From contig CP030885.1 of the NCBI GenBank assembly GCA_006969625.1, positions 3,173,430 to 3,237,429 on the forward strand: a stretch of 64,000 bases of DNA, in the 5' to 3' direction. Shown in pieces: positions 38,809-46,491 of this stretch. This DNA is from Rhodospirillaceae bacterium (GTDB lineage Bacteria; Pseudomonadota; Alphaproteobacteria; Kiloniellales; DSM-21159). Made by a program: the position numbers and the translations under genes. Below the pieces are notes generated by a model. That model was given only the letters and a program-made list of their open reading frames with translations, searched no databases and was not told where the DNA came from. Position 1 is the stretch's first letter. Each line of letters opens with the position of its first letter.

Positions 38809-40380
38809 CTACAACTCTCCGGCCCGCATCCGCTCGGCGATGTGGTCGGCCTGACGCAGGGCCAGGGCCACGATCGTCAGCGTCGGGTTCTCGGCGCCGC
38901 CGGTGGTGAACTGGCTGCCGTCCGATACGAAAAGGTTGGGCAGATCATGGGTCTGGCCCCACCTGTTGACCACGCCGTCGCGCGGCTTCTCGCTCATCCG
39001 GTTGGTGCCGAGGTTGTGGGTCGAGGGATACGGCGGCGTCGGGAAGGTCCGCACCGCCCCGACCGCATCGTAGAGCGCGCTGCCCTGACGATAGGCATGG
39101 TTGCGCATGGCGATGTCGTTCGGGTGGTCGTCGAAATGGACGTTCGGCACGGGCAGCCCGAACTGGTCGATCTCCGTGGGGTGCAAGGTCACCGCGTTGC
39201 TTTCCTGCGGCATGTCCTCGCCGACCAGCCACATCCCCGCCATATGGTCGTACTGGTCCAGGGCCGAGGCGAATTCGCGGCCCCAGGCGCCCGGGTCCAG
39301 GAAGGCCGCCATGAACGGCAGGCCGAGGGACAGGGTCTCCATCTCGTAGCCGCCGACGAAGCCGCGGCTGGGATCGTGGCCGGATTCGTCCTGGACGATC
39401 CCCGCCATGGTCGTGCCGCGGTACATGTTCACCGGGCGGTCGAAGATGGCGTAGACGCTGCCGGTCATGTGCCGCATGTAGTTGCGGCCGACCTGACCGG
39501 AGGAGTTGGCCAGGCCGTCCGGAAACAGGCTCGAGGCGGAGTTGAGCAGCAGGCGCGGCGACTCGATCGAGTTGCCGGCGACACAGACGGCGCGCGCCGC
39601 CTGCCGGTACTGGTTGCCGGCGGAATCGGCGTAGACCACGCCTGTCACCTTGCCGTCCGCATCATGCTCGATCCGCAGGGCCTGAGCGTCGGTGCGGACC
39701 TCCAGCTTGCCGGTCTCCTCGCCCTTGGGGATTTCGGCGTAGAGGGTCGACCACTTCGCCCCGGTCTTGCATCCCTGGAAGCAGAAGCCGATCTGCTGGC
39801 ACGAGGCGCGGCCGTCGCGCGGCTGCGAGTTGATCGCCATGCGGCCGGTGTTGCACTGGGTGTAACCGAGCTTCTTCGCGCCGGCTTCCATCACCTTGAA
39901 GTTGTTGTTGCCCGGCAGTCCCGGGATATCGTGGGTGCGCGTCACCCCCATGCGGTCTTCGGCCCTGGCGTAGTAGGGCTCCAGCTCGGCCAGGGTCAGC
40001 GGCCAGTCGAGCAGGTTGGCGCCGGGCACGTCGCCGTAGACCGAGCGCACCTTGAACTCGTGCTCCTGGAAGCGCAGCGAGGCGCCCGCCCAGTGCACGG
40101 TGGAGCCGCCGACCGCCTTGACGATCCAGGCCGGAAGATTGGGGAAGTCCCGCGCGACGCGCCAGGCGCCGGAGGTGGTGCGCATGTCGAGCCAAGAGAT
40201 CTTGCCGAACATGCCCCATTCGTCGTTCTCGAAGTCGGCGATCTCGTGCCGTCCGCCGGCTTCCAGGATGACCGTGTCGATCCCCTTGAGAGCGAGCTCC
40301 GTGCCGAGCGTGCCGCCGCCCGCGCCGGAGCCGATGATCACGACGACACTGTCGTCAGTCAGGTCGTAAGGCGCTGCCAT
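38809..40380 (-). CDS. GMC-family FAD oxidoreductase (gluconate/sugar dehydrogenase large-subunit type)
   Basis: A 523-aa flavoprotein. The FAD-binding VVIIGSGAGGGTLGTELA is at residues 13-30, GGSTVHWAGASLRF near 92, and the C-terminal GMC_oxred_C domain has the catalytic His/Asn region STHNLGTNRMSE and TGGAENPTLTIVALALR. It resembles the large subunit of membrane-associated gluconate 2-dehydrogenase and related alcohol/sugar dehydrogenases. It has no signal peptide and likely is exported with the Tat-signal subunit 3 encoded 27 bp upstream. A cytochrome c subunit gene is missing nearby. Substrate unknown. Confidence 0.92.
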   Translation of the reverse strand: MAAPYDLTDDSVVVIIGSGAGGGTLGTELALKGIDTVILEAGGRHEIADFENDEWGMFGKISWLDMRTTSGAWRVARDFPNLPAWIVKAVGGSTVHWAGASLRFQEHEFKVRSVYGDVPGANLLDWPLTLAELEPYYARAEDRMGVTRTHDIPGLPGNNNFKVMEAGAKKLGYTQCNTGRMAINSQPRDGRASCQQIGFCFQGCKTGAKWSTLYAEIPKGEETGKLEVRTDAQALRIEHDADGKVTGVVYADSAGNQYRQAARAVCVAGNSIESPRLLLNSASSLFPDGLANSSGQVGRNYMRHMTGSVYAIFDRPVNMYRGTTMAGIVQDESGHDPSRGFVGGYEMETLSLGLPFMAAFLDPGAWGREFASALDQYDHMAGMWLVGEDMPQESNAVTLHPTEIDQFGLPVPNVHFDDHPNDIAMRNHAYRQGSALYDAVGAVRTFPTPPYPSTHNLGTNRMSEKPRDGVVNRWGQTHDLPNLFVSDGSQFTTGGAENPTLTIVALALRQADHIAERMRAGEL

Positions 40381-40407
40381 CTGCCGAGCCTCCTTCGCGC
40401 GTCAGCT

Positions 40408-40956
40408 TTACACCCAATCGATGTCGTCGAAGCCGCGGTGGAGGTATCCGCCCTTGTCGGCGGAGGGCCCCTCGTAGCCGAACTTCGCCCAGACCTCCGG
40501 GTTGTTGTAGAGCCCGACCACGAGGCCCGAGCGCACGGTCTGGAAAAAGCTGCCCGCCTCGATCTCGCGCAGGATCGCCACACGTTCGGCTTCCCAGCCG
40601 ACTTCCGCATAGCGCCGCCCGTGCCGCGCTTCCGCCATGGCGTCGAGGCCGGCCACCCCGCTTTGGATCATGTCCTTGACGGCGGGGTCGGTGCCGGCCT
40701 GCTCCTCGTAGGCGGCCACGGCCGCGGCGTAGTAGCGATCGGCAAGATGGTCGTGCGGATAGATGTCCCGGGCCATCTGGATCAGCGTCTGCATGGTCTC
40801 GGGACCGAGGTTGGTTGCCGCAACTGCCCAGGCGCCGGAGGGGCTGGCGATCATGCCCGGGCCGAGCGACAGCGCCACGACGCCGGCCGTGGCGCCGCTG
40901 CTGTGCTTCAGGAAGCTGCGCCGCGAAACCCGCGTACGCCGGTCGATTGTGCGCAT
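40408..40956 (-). CDS. gluconate 2-dehydrogenase subunit 3 family protein (Tat-exported)
   Basis: A 182-aa small subunit with a twin-arginine signal RRSFLKHSSG at residues 12-21, followed by a hydrophobic stretch ending near AWA. The mature part shows the family pattern LIQMARDIYPHDHLADRYY and YNNPEVWAKFGYEGPS. This subunit is thought to chaperone and export the FAD subunit through Tat. It precedes the GMC oxidoreductase gene by 27 bp. The pair without cytochrome c implies another electron acceptor. Confidence 0.92.
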   Translation of the reverse strand: MRTIDRRTRVSRRSFLKHSSGATAGVVALSLGPGMIASPSGAWAVAATNLGPETMQTLIQMARDIYPHDHLADRYYAAAVAAYEEQAGTDPAVKDMIQSGVAGLDAMAEARHGRRYAEVGWEAERVAILREIEAGSFFQTVRSGLVVGLYNNPEVWAKFGYEGPSADKGGYLHRGFDDIDWV

Positions 40957-41049
40957 CCGTCGTTCCTCCCTTTAAGCGAGGCCTTCTGGGGCCGTCCGCT
41001 GCCCCGGGGTGCGACCTCGGGCCCACCGCTGATTAGGTCGCTTTCGTAT

Positions 41050-41445
41050 TCAGCGGTAACGTCCATGTTCTTGTAGGACTTCGATTTTGTAACCGTCCGG
41101 ATCTTCCAAGAAAAAAAACTTGGCCATCAAAGATCCGTCACGATGGAACTCCTTGATGTCTTTGGGCGCCAGGCCGAGATCGCGCATGCGCGCGTGTTCG
41201 GCCTCCAGATCGCCCACCGCGACGGCCAAATGGCCGTAGCCGTCGCCGTGGGTATAGGGCTCGTCGCGCGCGTGGTTGACCGTCAACTCGACTTCGAAGT
41301 CGGCTTCGGCGTTGCGCAGATAGACCAGGGTGAAGCCCTCGAAGGGGAAGCGGTCGGCCACCTGCAGGCCGAAAGCCTTGCGGTAGAAGTCGACCGAGCG
41401 CGCCTCGTCCCGCACGCGGATCATGGTGTGAATCGCCTTGGCCAT
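41050..41445 (-). CDS. gloA: glyoxalase I family protein (lactoylglutathione lyase type)
   Basis: A 131-aa VOC-fold metalloenzyme. Metal-ligand positions of glyoxalase I are visible: HTMIRV (His7), Glu in FEVELTVNH near residue 54, GYGHLAVAV (His near 73) and KIEVLQEHGR (Glu near 123). It isomerises the hemithioacetal of methylglyoxal and glutathione to S-lactoylglutathione. SD GAGGGAG precedes the ATG at 41445. An open frame upstream is not supported. Some VOC proteins with this layout have other functions, so the reaction is probable rather than certain. Confidence 0.88.
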   Translation of the reverse strand: MAKAIHTMIRVRDEARSVDFYRKAFGLQVADRFPFEGFTLVYLRNAEADFEVELTVNHARDEPYTHGDGYGHLAVAVGDLEAEHARMRDLGLAPKDIKEFHRDGSLMAKFFFLEDPDGYKIEVLQEHGRYR

Positions 41446-41581
41446 CGCGGCTCCCTCGTCGCCCGGAGGCTCGCCCGTGACTGTCTTTCCGAGCGGGTGC
41501 GACCGAGGCAAGGCAGCCGGGCCTCGCGTCGGCCGCGACCCGATGACGAGACCGAGGCTAGACGAGACGCGCTGCGCCGGG

Positions 41582-41599
41582 GTGGTAACGGCTTACCAC
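41582..41599. promoter_or_regulatory. inverted repeat GTGGTAA-CGGC-TTACCAC
   Basis: Perfect 7-bp arms with a 4-bp spacer lie about 137 bp upstream of the glyoxalase gene. The GTGGT...ACCAC form recalls GntR-family operators; no regulator is adjacent. Confidence 0.3.
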
Positions 41600-41651
41600 A
41601 CAGCGATCCGCGGCCCGGAGGTGCCCGGGTGACCCGATCGCTGCGGATCGA

Positions 41652-41975
41652 TCACTCGGCCGCTGGAAGCTCGTGCATGCCGCTGGAGACGGCGAAGCGG
41701 GGTGCACCGCCGACCTTGGCGCCGTCGACGTAGATCAGGCAGCAGCAGCGCAGCAGCGAGGTGAAGTTGCGTGCCTCGCCGTGCGTCTGGATGACTTCGT
41801 CGTGCAGCACGCTGATGAACTTGGCGACGCTGACGCCTTCGCCGTCGGCGATCTCCTCCAGGATCTGCCAGAAGATCTTCTCGAGCTGGATGCTGGTGCT
41901 GAAGCCGGCCAGGCGGACCGAACGGCGCTCGGGTTCGTAGTTGGACTGGGGCTGTCCTGCGAAAATGCGGCACAT
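41652..41975 (-). CDS. ribbon-helix-helix domain protein
   Basis: A 107-aa protein containing an RHH_4-type ribbon-helix-helix segment: RSVRLAGFSTSIQLEKIFWQ begins near residue 18 and IADGEGVSVAKFISVLHDEV follows. The N-terminal MCRIFAGQ and C-terminal part with three consecutive Cys (LLRCCCLIY near residue 77) are typical for this alphaproteobacterial group. A DNA-binding role is inferred from the fold only. SD GGGAGGAG lies before the ATG at 41975. Nothing suggests a partner toxin. Confidence 0.82.
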   Translation of the reverse strand: MCRIFAGQPQSNYEPERRSVRLAGFSTSIQLEKIFWQILEEIADGEGVSVAKFISVLHDEVIQTHGEARNFTSLLRCCCLIYVDGAKVGGAPRFAVSSGMHELPAAE

Positions 41976-42141
41976 GGCGATCTCCTCCCGCTTGTCCCCG
42001 TTTGGCGGGGCAGCGGACGCCAGCAGGCGCTGGGCCAAGAGTCGGGAGACGGCGCTGCCCCGCTACGGGCTGTTATGGAAAGAGTATGCCGATCCGGGCG
42101 GGCTCCGCAACGCGATGCTCCACGGGGCAGGCGCACACCTC

Positions 42142-42930
42142 TCATACCCGCGTGCGCAGAGCCTCCAGCGTGGCATCGGGCCTTTCCGTCATCATCATGT
42201 GACCGCACTCGGGGAGCACGACCACATCCGCACCAGTGATCGCTTCGGCCAGTTTCCGGCCCGCCTTGGCCGGCGTCATCCGGTCCTCGGCACCCAGAAC
42301 CAGGCGCGTCGGACAGGCGATGGCGGCGGCATAGTCCGCGCCCGCCGCGAAGGCATCGCAGGCGGCCAGGTCGGTGTGCAGCACGCCCGGACGCGCGCGC
42401 TCCAGCAGCCGCACGCCGCCGCCCAGAAGCCAGGTGCCCGGCGCCGGGTGGCCGCCGATATGGGCGGCCGGCCCGTGCGCCCAGTCGTCGATCAGCTCGC
42501 AGGCGTGGCGGTCGTTCGCCTCGGCCAGCGCCAGCAGGTCCGGGTGCACCGGCATGCGCGCGGCCACGCCGAGCAGCGCCAGGGCATGGACCCGGGCCGG
42601 ATGCCGCGCGGCAGCCGCCAGACAGGCGAGCGCGCCCATCGAATGCCCGACCAGCGCTGCGGTCTCGACGCCCGCCGCGTCCAGCAGGTCCACCAGCCAG
42701 TCGCCCAGCGCCTCGACGCTCGCCAGCGCCTCGCCGCCGGAACGGCCGTGACCCGGCAGGTCGACCGCCAATACCCCGCGCCCGCGATGCGCCAGATAGC
42801 GGCTCTGCAGCGCCCAGACCGTACGGTCCATGCCGGCGCCGTGTACCATAACGACGCAGGGCCTGGACGGATCGAAGGGCTGGCCGCCGGTCGCGGCGAA
42901 GACTTCAATCCCCCCGACGGCAAGCCGCAT
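42142..42930 (-). CDS. alpha/beta-hydrolase fold protein coupled to metY
   Basis: A 262-aa serine hydrolase-fold protein. The oxyanion region MVHGAGMDRTVW is near residue 29, the nucleophile elbow GHSMGA near residue 95, the acid in LGAEDRMTP near 215 and the catalytic His in PECGHMMM near 244. The ATG overlaps the stop of metY in a TGATG arrangement, indicating translational coupling. It is too short for MetX-type homoserine acetyltransferase; a small esterase or acyl hydrolase is likely. Substrate unknown. Confidence 0.88.
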   Translation of the reverse strand: MRLAVGGIEVFAATGGQPFDPSRPCVVMVHGAGMDRTVWALQSRYLAHRGRGVLAVDLPGHGRSGGEALASVEALGDWLVDLLDAAGVETAALVGHSMGALACLAAAARHPARVHALALLGVAARMPVHPDLLALAEANDRHACELIDDWAHGPAAHIGGHPAPGTWLLGGGVRLLERARPGVLHTDLAACDAFAAGADYAAAIACPTRLVLGAEDRMTPAKAGRKLAEAITGADVVVLPECGHMMMTERPDATLEALRTRV

Positions 42931-44231
42931 CAGGCGGTTTCCTTGGCGGCCGCGCGCAGCGCCTGGCGCAGGTCGGCGACGATGTCGCCGGCATCCTCCA
43001 GACCGACCGACAGGCGGATCATGTCCTCGCCGATCCCGGCCGCGGCCAGTTCGTCGGCGCTCATCTGCGAATGGGTCGTGCTGGCCGGATGGATCACCAG
43101 CGTCTTGGCGTCGCCGACGTTGGCAAGGTGGCTGGCGAGCTGCAGTCGCTCGATGAAGACGCGGCCGGCCGCGCGTCCGCCCCTGACGCCGAAGGCGACC
43201 ATCGAGCCAGCGCCCTCGGGCAGCAGGCGCTCGGCCAGCGCATGATCGGGGTGGCTGGGCAGGGACGGGTGCGAGACCCAGGCGACCTCCTCGCTCGCCT
43301 CCAGGAACTCGAGAACCTTCAGGGTGTTGGCGACGTGCCGCTCCATGCGCAGCGGTAGGGTCTCGAGACCCTGCAGCAGATAGAAGGCGGTCTGCGGCGC
43401 CATCACCCCGCCGAAGTCCCGCAGTCCCTCCGTACGGGCGCGCATGGCGAAGGCGGCCGGGCCGAACTCCTCGGCGTAGTCGATGCCGTGATAGCCGGGG
43501 TAGGGCTCCGTCAGCGTGGGGAACTTGCCGGAGGCGTCCCAGTCGAAGCGGCCGCCGTCGACCAGCAGGCCGCCGATGGCCACACCGTGACCGCCGATCC
43601 ACTTGGTGGCGGAGTGCACTACCAAGTCTGCGCCCAGCTCGATCGGCCGGCACAGCGCCGGTGTCAGGAAGGTGTTGTCGAGCGCAAGCGGGATTTTGTG
43701 GCGGTGCGCGATCTCGGCCACCGCCGGCACGTCCATCACCTCCAGGCCGGGGTTGCCGACCACCTCACCGAACAGCAGGCGGGTCTCCGGGCGGATTGCT
43801 TCTTCGAAGGCTCTTGGGTCGCGCGGATCGACAAGCGTCGTCTCGATGCCGAAGCGCGGCGCCGTGTGCACGAAGAAGTTGATCGAGCCCCCGTAGAGGC
43901 AGCGCGAGGCGACGATGTGGCCGCCTTGGCCCATCAGAGTCGCCACCAGCAGCCACAGGCAGGCATGCCCGGAGGCACCGGCGAGGCCGGCCACGCCCTT
44001 GTCGAGCGCGGCGATGCGCTCCTCCAACACGGCCACGGTGGGGTTGCCGATGCGGCTGTAGATGTAACCCGGCCGCTCCAGGTTGAACGACGCAGCGGCA
44101 TGGTCGGCGTCGCGGAAGCAGTAGGAGGTGGTCTGGTAGATCGGGACCGCCCGTGCCCCGGTGGCCGGATCCGGTCGCTGGCCGGCATGCAGCGCCAGCG
44201 TGTCGAGCTTCAGGAACTTCGGATCGGCCAC
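42930..44231 (-). CDS. metY: O-acetylhomoserine sulfhydrylase / Cys-Met metabolism PLP enzyme
   Basis: A 433-aa PLP-dependent enzyme of the Cys/Met metabolism family. It opens with KFLKLDTLALHAGQRPDP, typical of O-acetylhomoserine aminocarboxypropyltransferase, contains the PLP lysine in LVVHSATKWIGGHG near residue 205, and the C-terminal SVGLEDAGDIVADL. It makes homocysteine from O-acetylhomoserine and sulfide. The start is GTG at 44231 with SD GGGGAGGG. A promoter and a hairpin lie in the long leader upstream. Confidence 0.94.
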   Translation of the reverse strand: MADPKFLKLDTLALHAGQRPDPATGARAVPIYQTTSYCFRDADHAAASFNLERPGYIYSRIGNPTVAVLEERIAALDKGVAGLAGASGHACLWLLVATLMGQGGHIVASRCLYGGSINFFVHTAPRFGIETTLVDPRDPRAFEEAIRPETRLLFGEVVGNPGLEVMDVPAVAEIAHRHKIPLALDNTFLTPALCRPIELGADLVVHSATKWIGGHGVAIGGLLVDGGRFDWDASGKFPTLTEPYPGYHGIDYAEEFGPAAFAMRARTEGLRDFGGVMAPQTAFYLLQGLETLPLRMERHVANTLKVLEFLEASEEVAWVSHPSLPSHPDHALAERLLPEGAGSMVAFGVRGGRAAGRVFIERLQLASHLANVGDAKTLVIHPASTTHSQMSADELAAAGIGEDMIRLSVGLEDAGDIVADLRQALRAAAKETA

Positions 44232-44332
44232 GGCGCCCTCCCCGTCTGGCGAGCCGGCCAGCGTCGCGCGAACCGGCTGAAGTGCGCGGAGACTAGCTGG
44301 GCGGTGGAGGCGGAGGGAAGGCCGGAAAAGTT

Positions 44333-44372
44333 GGGGGGCCGTTCAGCCTGTCGGCTGCGGCCCCCCGTTTTT
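44333..44372. terminator. strong hairpin terminator/attenuator in metY leader
   Basis: Arms GGGGGGCCG-TT-CAGCC and GGCTG-CGGCCCCCC pair over 14 bp around a 4-nt loop. On the plus strand the stem is followed by GTTTTTG; on the minus strand by AACTTTTCC. It sits about 100 bp upstream of the metY start, inside the predicted metY leader, so on the minus strand it could act as an attenuator. Confidence 0.65.
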
Positions 44373-44403
44373 GTGTCGGCTCCCTGTCAACTTGCCGGAG
44401 CGG

Positions 44404-44431
44404 ACTCTAGCAGGTCGCCGCAGGGCGTCAA
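44404..44431 (-). promoter_or_regulatory. sigma70-like promoter candidate for metY
   Basis: On the minus strand TTGACG (44431-44426) and TAGAGT (44409-44404) are separated by 16 bp, a good consensus match. A start near 44397 would give a leader of about 165 nt holding the 44333-44366 hairpin. Confidence 0.5.
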
Positions 44432-44487
44432 GGCCGTCGTTATGGGAACGGCGTCGGAGCCTGGCCGATAACTCGTTGGATTTCCTG

Positions 44488-44606
44488 TAAAAAGAAAAGC
44501 CGCCGGCGAACCGGCGGCAAGTCAACAGGGAGGCGTCACAAGGAACGGATCTGCATCCGGTCGCCGAAGCCGCGGAGTTCCTGGAGAGGAGGCCCCGGCG
44601 ACACTC
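44488..44606 (-). ncRNA. possible small RNA (or 3' UTR of the histidine kinase gene) ending in an intrinsic terminator
   Basis: The 3' end is a textbook intrinsic terminator on the minus strand: stem GCCGCCGG/CCGGCGGC (44499-44518) with a UUCG tetraloop followed by TTTTCTTTTT (44498-44489). Upstream lie C- and U-rich single-strand candidates (CCTCCTCTCC, GCCTCCCTG) complementary to Shine-Dalgarno sequences, and a TTAACCAT motif at a promoter-like distance. The 5' end near 44606 is a guess from a CATTAG -10-like word. The alternative is that the terminator simply ends the histidine kinase mRNA, whose stop is 243 bp upstream. Confidence 0.35.
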
Positions 44607-44633
44607 CTCACTCTAATGGTGCCAGACTAACGA

Positions 44634-44645
44634 ATGGTTAATCGA
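44634..44645 (-). promoter_or_regulatory. CtrA-like motif TCGATTAACCAT
   Basis: The same 12-mer as upstream of the chemoreceptor gene (30780-30791). It lies about 30 bp before the guessed start of the possible small RNA, between two direct copies of GTTAGTCT (minus strand; 44624-44631 and 44653-44660). Confidence 0.3.
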
Positions 44646-44760
44646 TTTGGCAAGACTAACCTGATTTCTTTGTTAGACCGGGGATTCCCGCCGGCGCCCC
44701 TTGTTTGTCGACTTGCTTTGCCCTGGCACCGCCGCGTGCGGCTCCGGCTGGGCACGCATG

Positions 44761-46425
44761 CTATGACGCGGTGCGCTGAGGCTCGAGAGGCAGCACGACG
44801 GCGGCGCGGGTCCCGTGGCCGGGCACGGAGTCCAGGTGCAGGCTGCCCCCGTGCAGGCTGGCCAGCCCCTCGACGATGGAAAGGCCCAACCCGGTGCCGC
44901 CGCTGGTTGCGATCCCGCGCGGGTCGGCCACTTGCTCGAAGGGCAGACGCACGCGCGCGAGATCCTCGAGCGCCATGCCGATTCCGTTGTCGCGCACGAA
45001 CAACTCGATCCCCTCCCCCGACGCCAGGCAGGCCCCGATCACGAGAGTTCCGTGCTCTGGCGTGAACTTCGCCGCGTTGCTCAGGAGATTGTAGAGGATC
45101 TGACGGACCGCCCGAGGGTCGGCCACGAGCTGCGGTAGGCCCTCCGGCACTTCGAGGCCGACGGTGTGTCCGCGCGCGGCCAGCACCGGCGCCAGGCCGT
45201 TGCGCACCTCCGCGAGGGCAGCACCGACATCGAGAGGCGCGAGCCTCAATTCCTGACGCCCGCTCTCGATCTTGCTGAGGTCGAGAATATCCTCGATCAG
45301 GTCGAGAAGGTGCTGTCCCGATTGGTGAATGGCCTCGCCGTACTCGAGCTGTCGGTCGTCCCCGTCTGGTGCGGCACGACCGAGCTTGATCAACTCTGAG
45401 AACCCGAGGATGGCGTTCAGCGGGGTGCGCAACTCGTGGCTCATGTTGGCGAGGAACCGGCTCTTCGCCTCGCTCGCTCCTTCGGCAGCGAGGCGGGCGG
45501 CGTTCAGGCGGGTGGCGACCCGGTGGGAGAGCCACACGAACAGGCCGAACAATCCCACGACGACGGCACCGACGCCGGCCATCGGCAGGATCAGCGAGTC
45601 GCGCAGTCGGTCGCCAGGATGTGCCGGCCTCCATGTCAGACGCGCGACAAGTTCGCCCTCTGCCCCTCGCAAGTCGAAGGAGGCGCCGCCGCGATGCGGA
45701 GTTGCCGCGGGGGGCTGAAACCCGAGCTGGTCGAGCTGGAACTGTACCGCAGCCTTCGCCAGGAAAGCGGCATCCAGACTGCGCACGGCAATCAGGGCGC
45801 TGCGCTGCGCCGGCTCGGGAAAGGCGGCTTGAACGTTTTCCGGCGTCAGCAGACTGAGTCCGACGAGGGCCAGTCCGCCGGGCGTCTCGACCACTGCGCT
45901 GGCCGAGCCGGGCGCCTCGTCCGCCCCGGCCCTGGCAGCTTTCAGCAGCGCCGGCAGGGCAGACCCGAGCATCGCCTTGGCCGGCGTCTCGCTTTGCACC
46001 CCCTCCAAGAAGGCGAAGACGGTTTCGCCCTGCGGATCGACCACGAAGCTCGCCTTCAACCCGAACGTCTCGTGCCAGTACCTCCCGACGTTCTCGCTGG
46101 CCCAAAAGGCGTCGGGTGTCGTCACCAGATTGGCAACGGCCGGATCCCACCAGGCGTTGTCGTAGGTCATCTCTTCCAGGCGGCCGAGGTTCTGCTCGAC
46201 GAAGGTCCGTGCGAGACGTTGTCCATAGGCTGCAGCCTCGGCATCCAGCCTGTCGGCGGCCCGGTCGACCAGCCAAAGAACGAATGCCAAGGCCGCCACC
46301 AGCGCCAAAAGCACGGGGCCCACCAGCGTCGCGGTGATGCGTTCGGATTTGAGAACAGCCAGCATCTTAGGAAGACCCCAACGGTCCAGGGCCGAGACAG
46401 CGCGGACAGCCGCCGCGATGGCCAC
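44761..46425 (-). CDS. orphan sensor histidine kinase with CHASE4 domain
   Basis: A 554-aa membrane kinase. A transmembrane helix (about residues 33-52), a periplasmic CHASE4-type sensor (EMTYDNAWWDPAVANLV near 85), a second helix (about 282-303), HisKA with the phospho-His in FLANMSHELRTPLNAILGFS and HATPase motifs NLLSNAAKF, DNGIGM and GGTGLGLSIV are visible. No response regulator or receiver domain is next to it, so its partner is elsewhere. The start used is GTG 46425 with AAAGGA close by; ATG 46365 is an alternative that trims 20 residues. Confidence 0.88.
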   Translation of the reverse strand: MAIAAAVRAVSALDRWGLPKMLAVLKSERITATLVGPVLLALVAALAFVLWLVDRAADRLDAEAAAYGQRLARTFVEQNLGRLEEMTYDNAWWDPAVANLVTTPDAFWASENVGRYWHETFGLKASFVVDPQGETVFAFLEGVQSETPAKAMLGSALPALLKAARAGADEAPGSASAVVETPGGLALVGLSLLTPENVQAAFPEPAQRSALIAVRSLDAAFLAKAAVQFQLDQLGFQPPAATPHRGGASFDLRGAEGELVARLTWRPAHPGDRLRDSLILPMAGVGAVVVGLFGLFVWLSHRVATRLNAARLAAEGASEAKSRFLANMSHELRTPLNAILGFSELIKLGRAAPDGDDRQLEYGEAIHQSGQHLLDLIEDILDLSKIESGRQELRLAPLDVGAALAEVRNGLAPVLAARGHTVGLEVPEGLPQLVADPRAVRQILYNLLSNAAKFTPEHGTLVIGACLASGEGIELFVRDNGIGMALEDLARVRLPFEQVADPRGIATSGGTGLGLSIVEGLASLHGGSLHLDSVPGHGTRAAVVLPLEPQRTAS

Positions 46426-46491
46426 ATCCTTTCGCGACCTAATCGTATACGCTCGACTGTCGGGCCAATTCGATGAAAATGCCCTTTACCC

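Noticed and set aside
44232-44431. SAM-II or SAM-I riboswitch upstream of metY
   Set aside because: No conserved core of either class was recognised by eye; only a terminator-like hairpin is supported.
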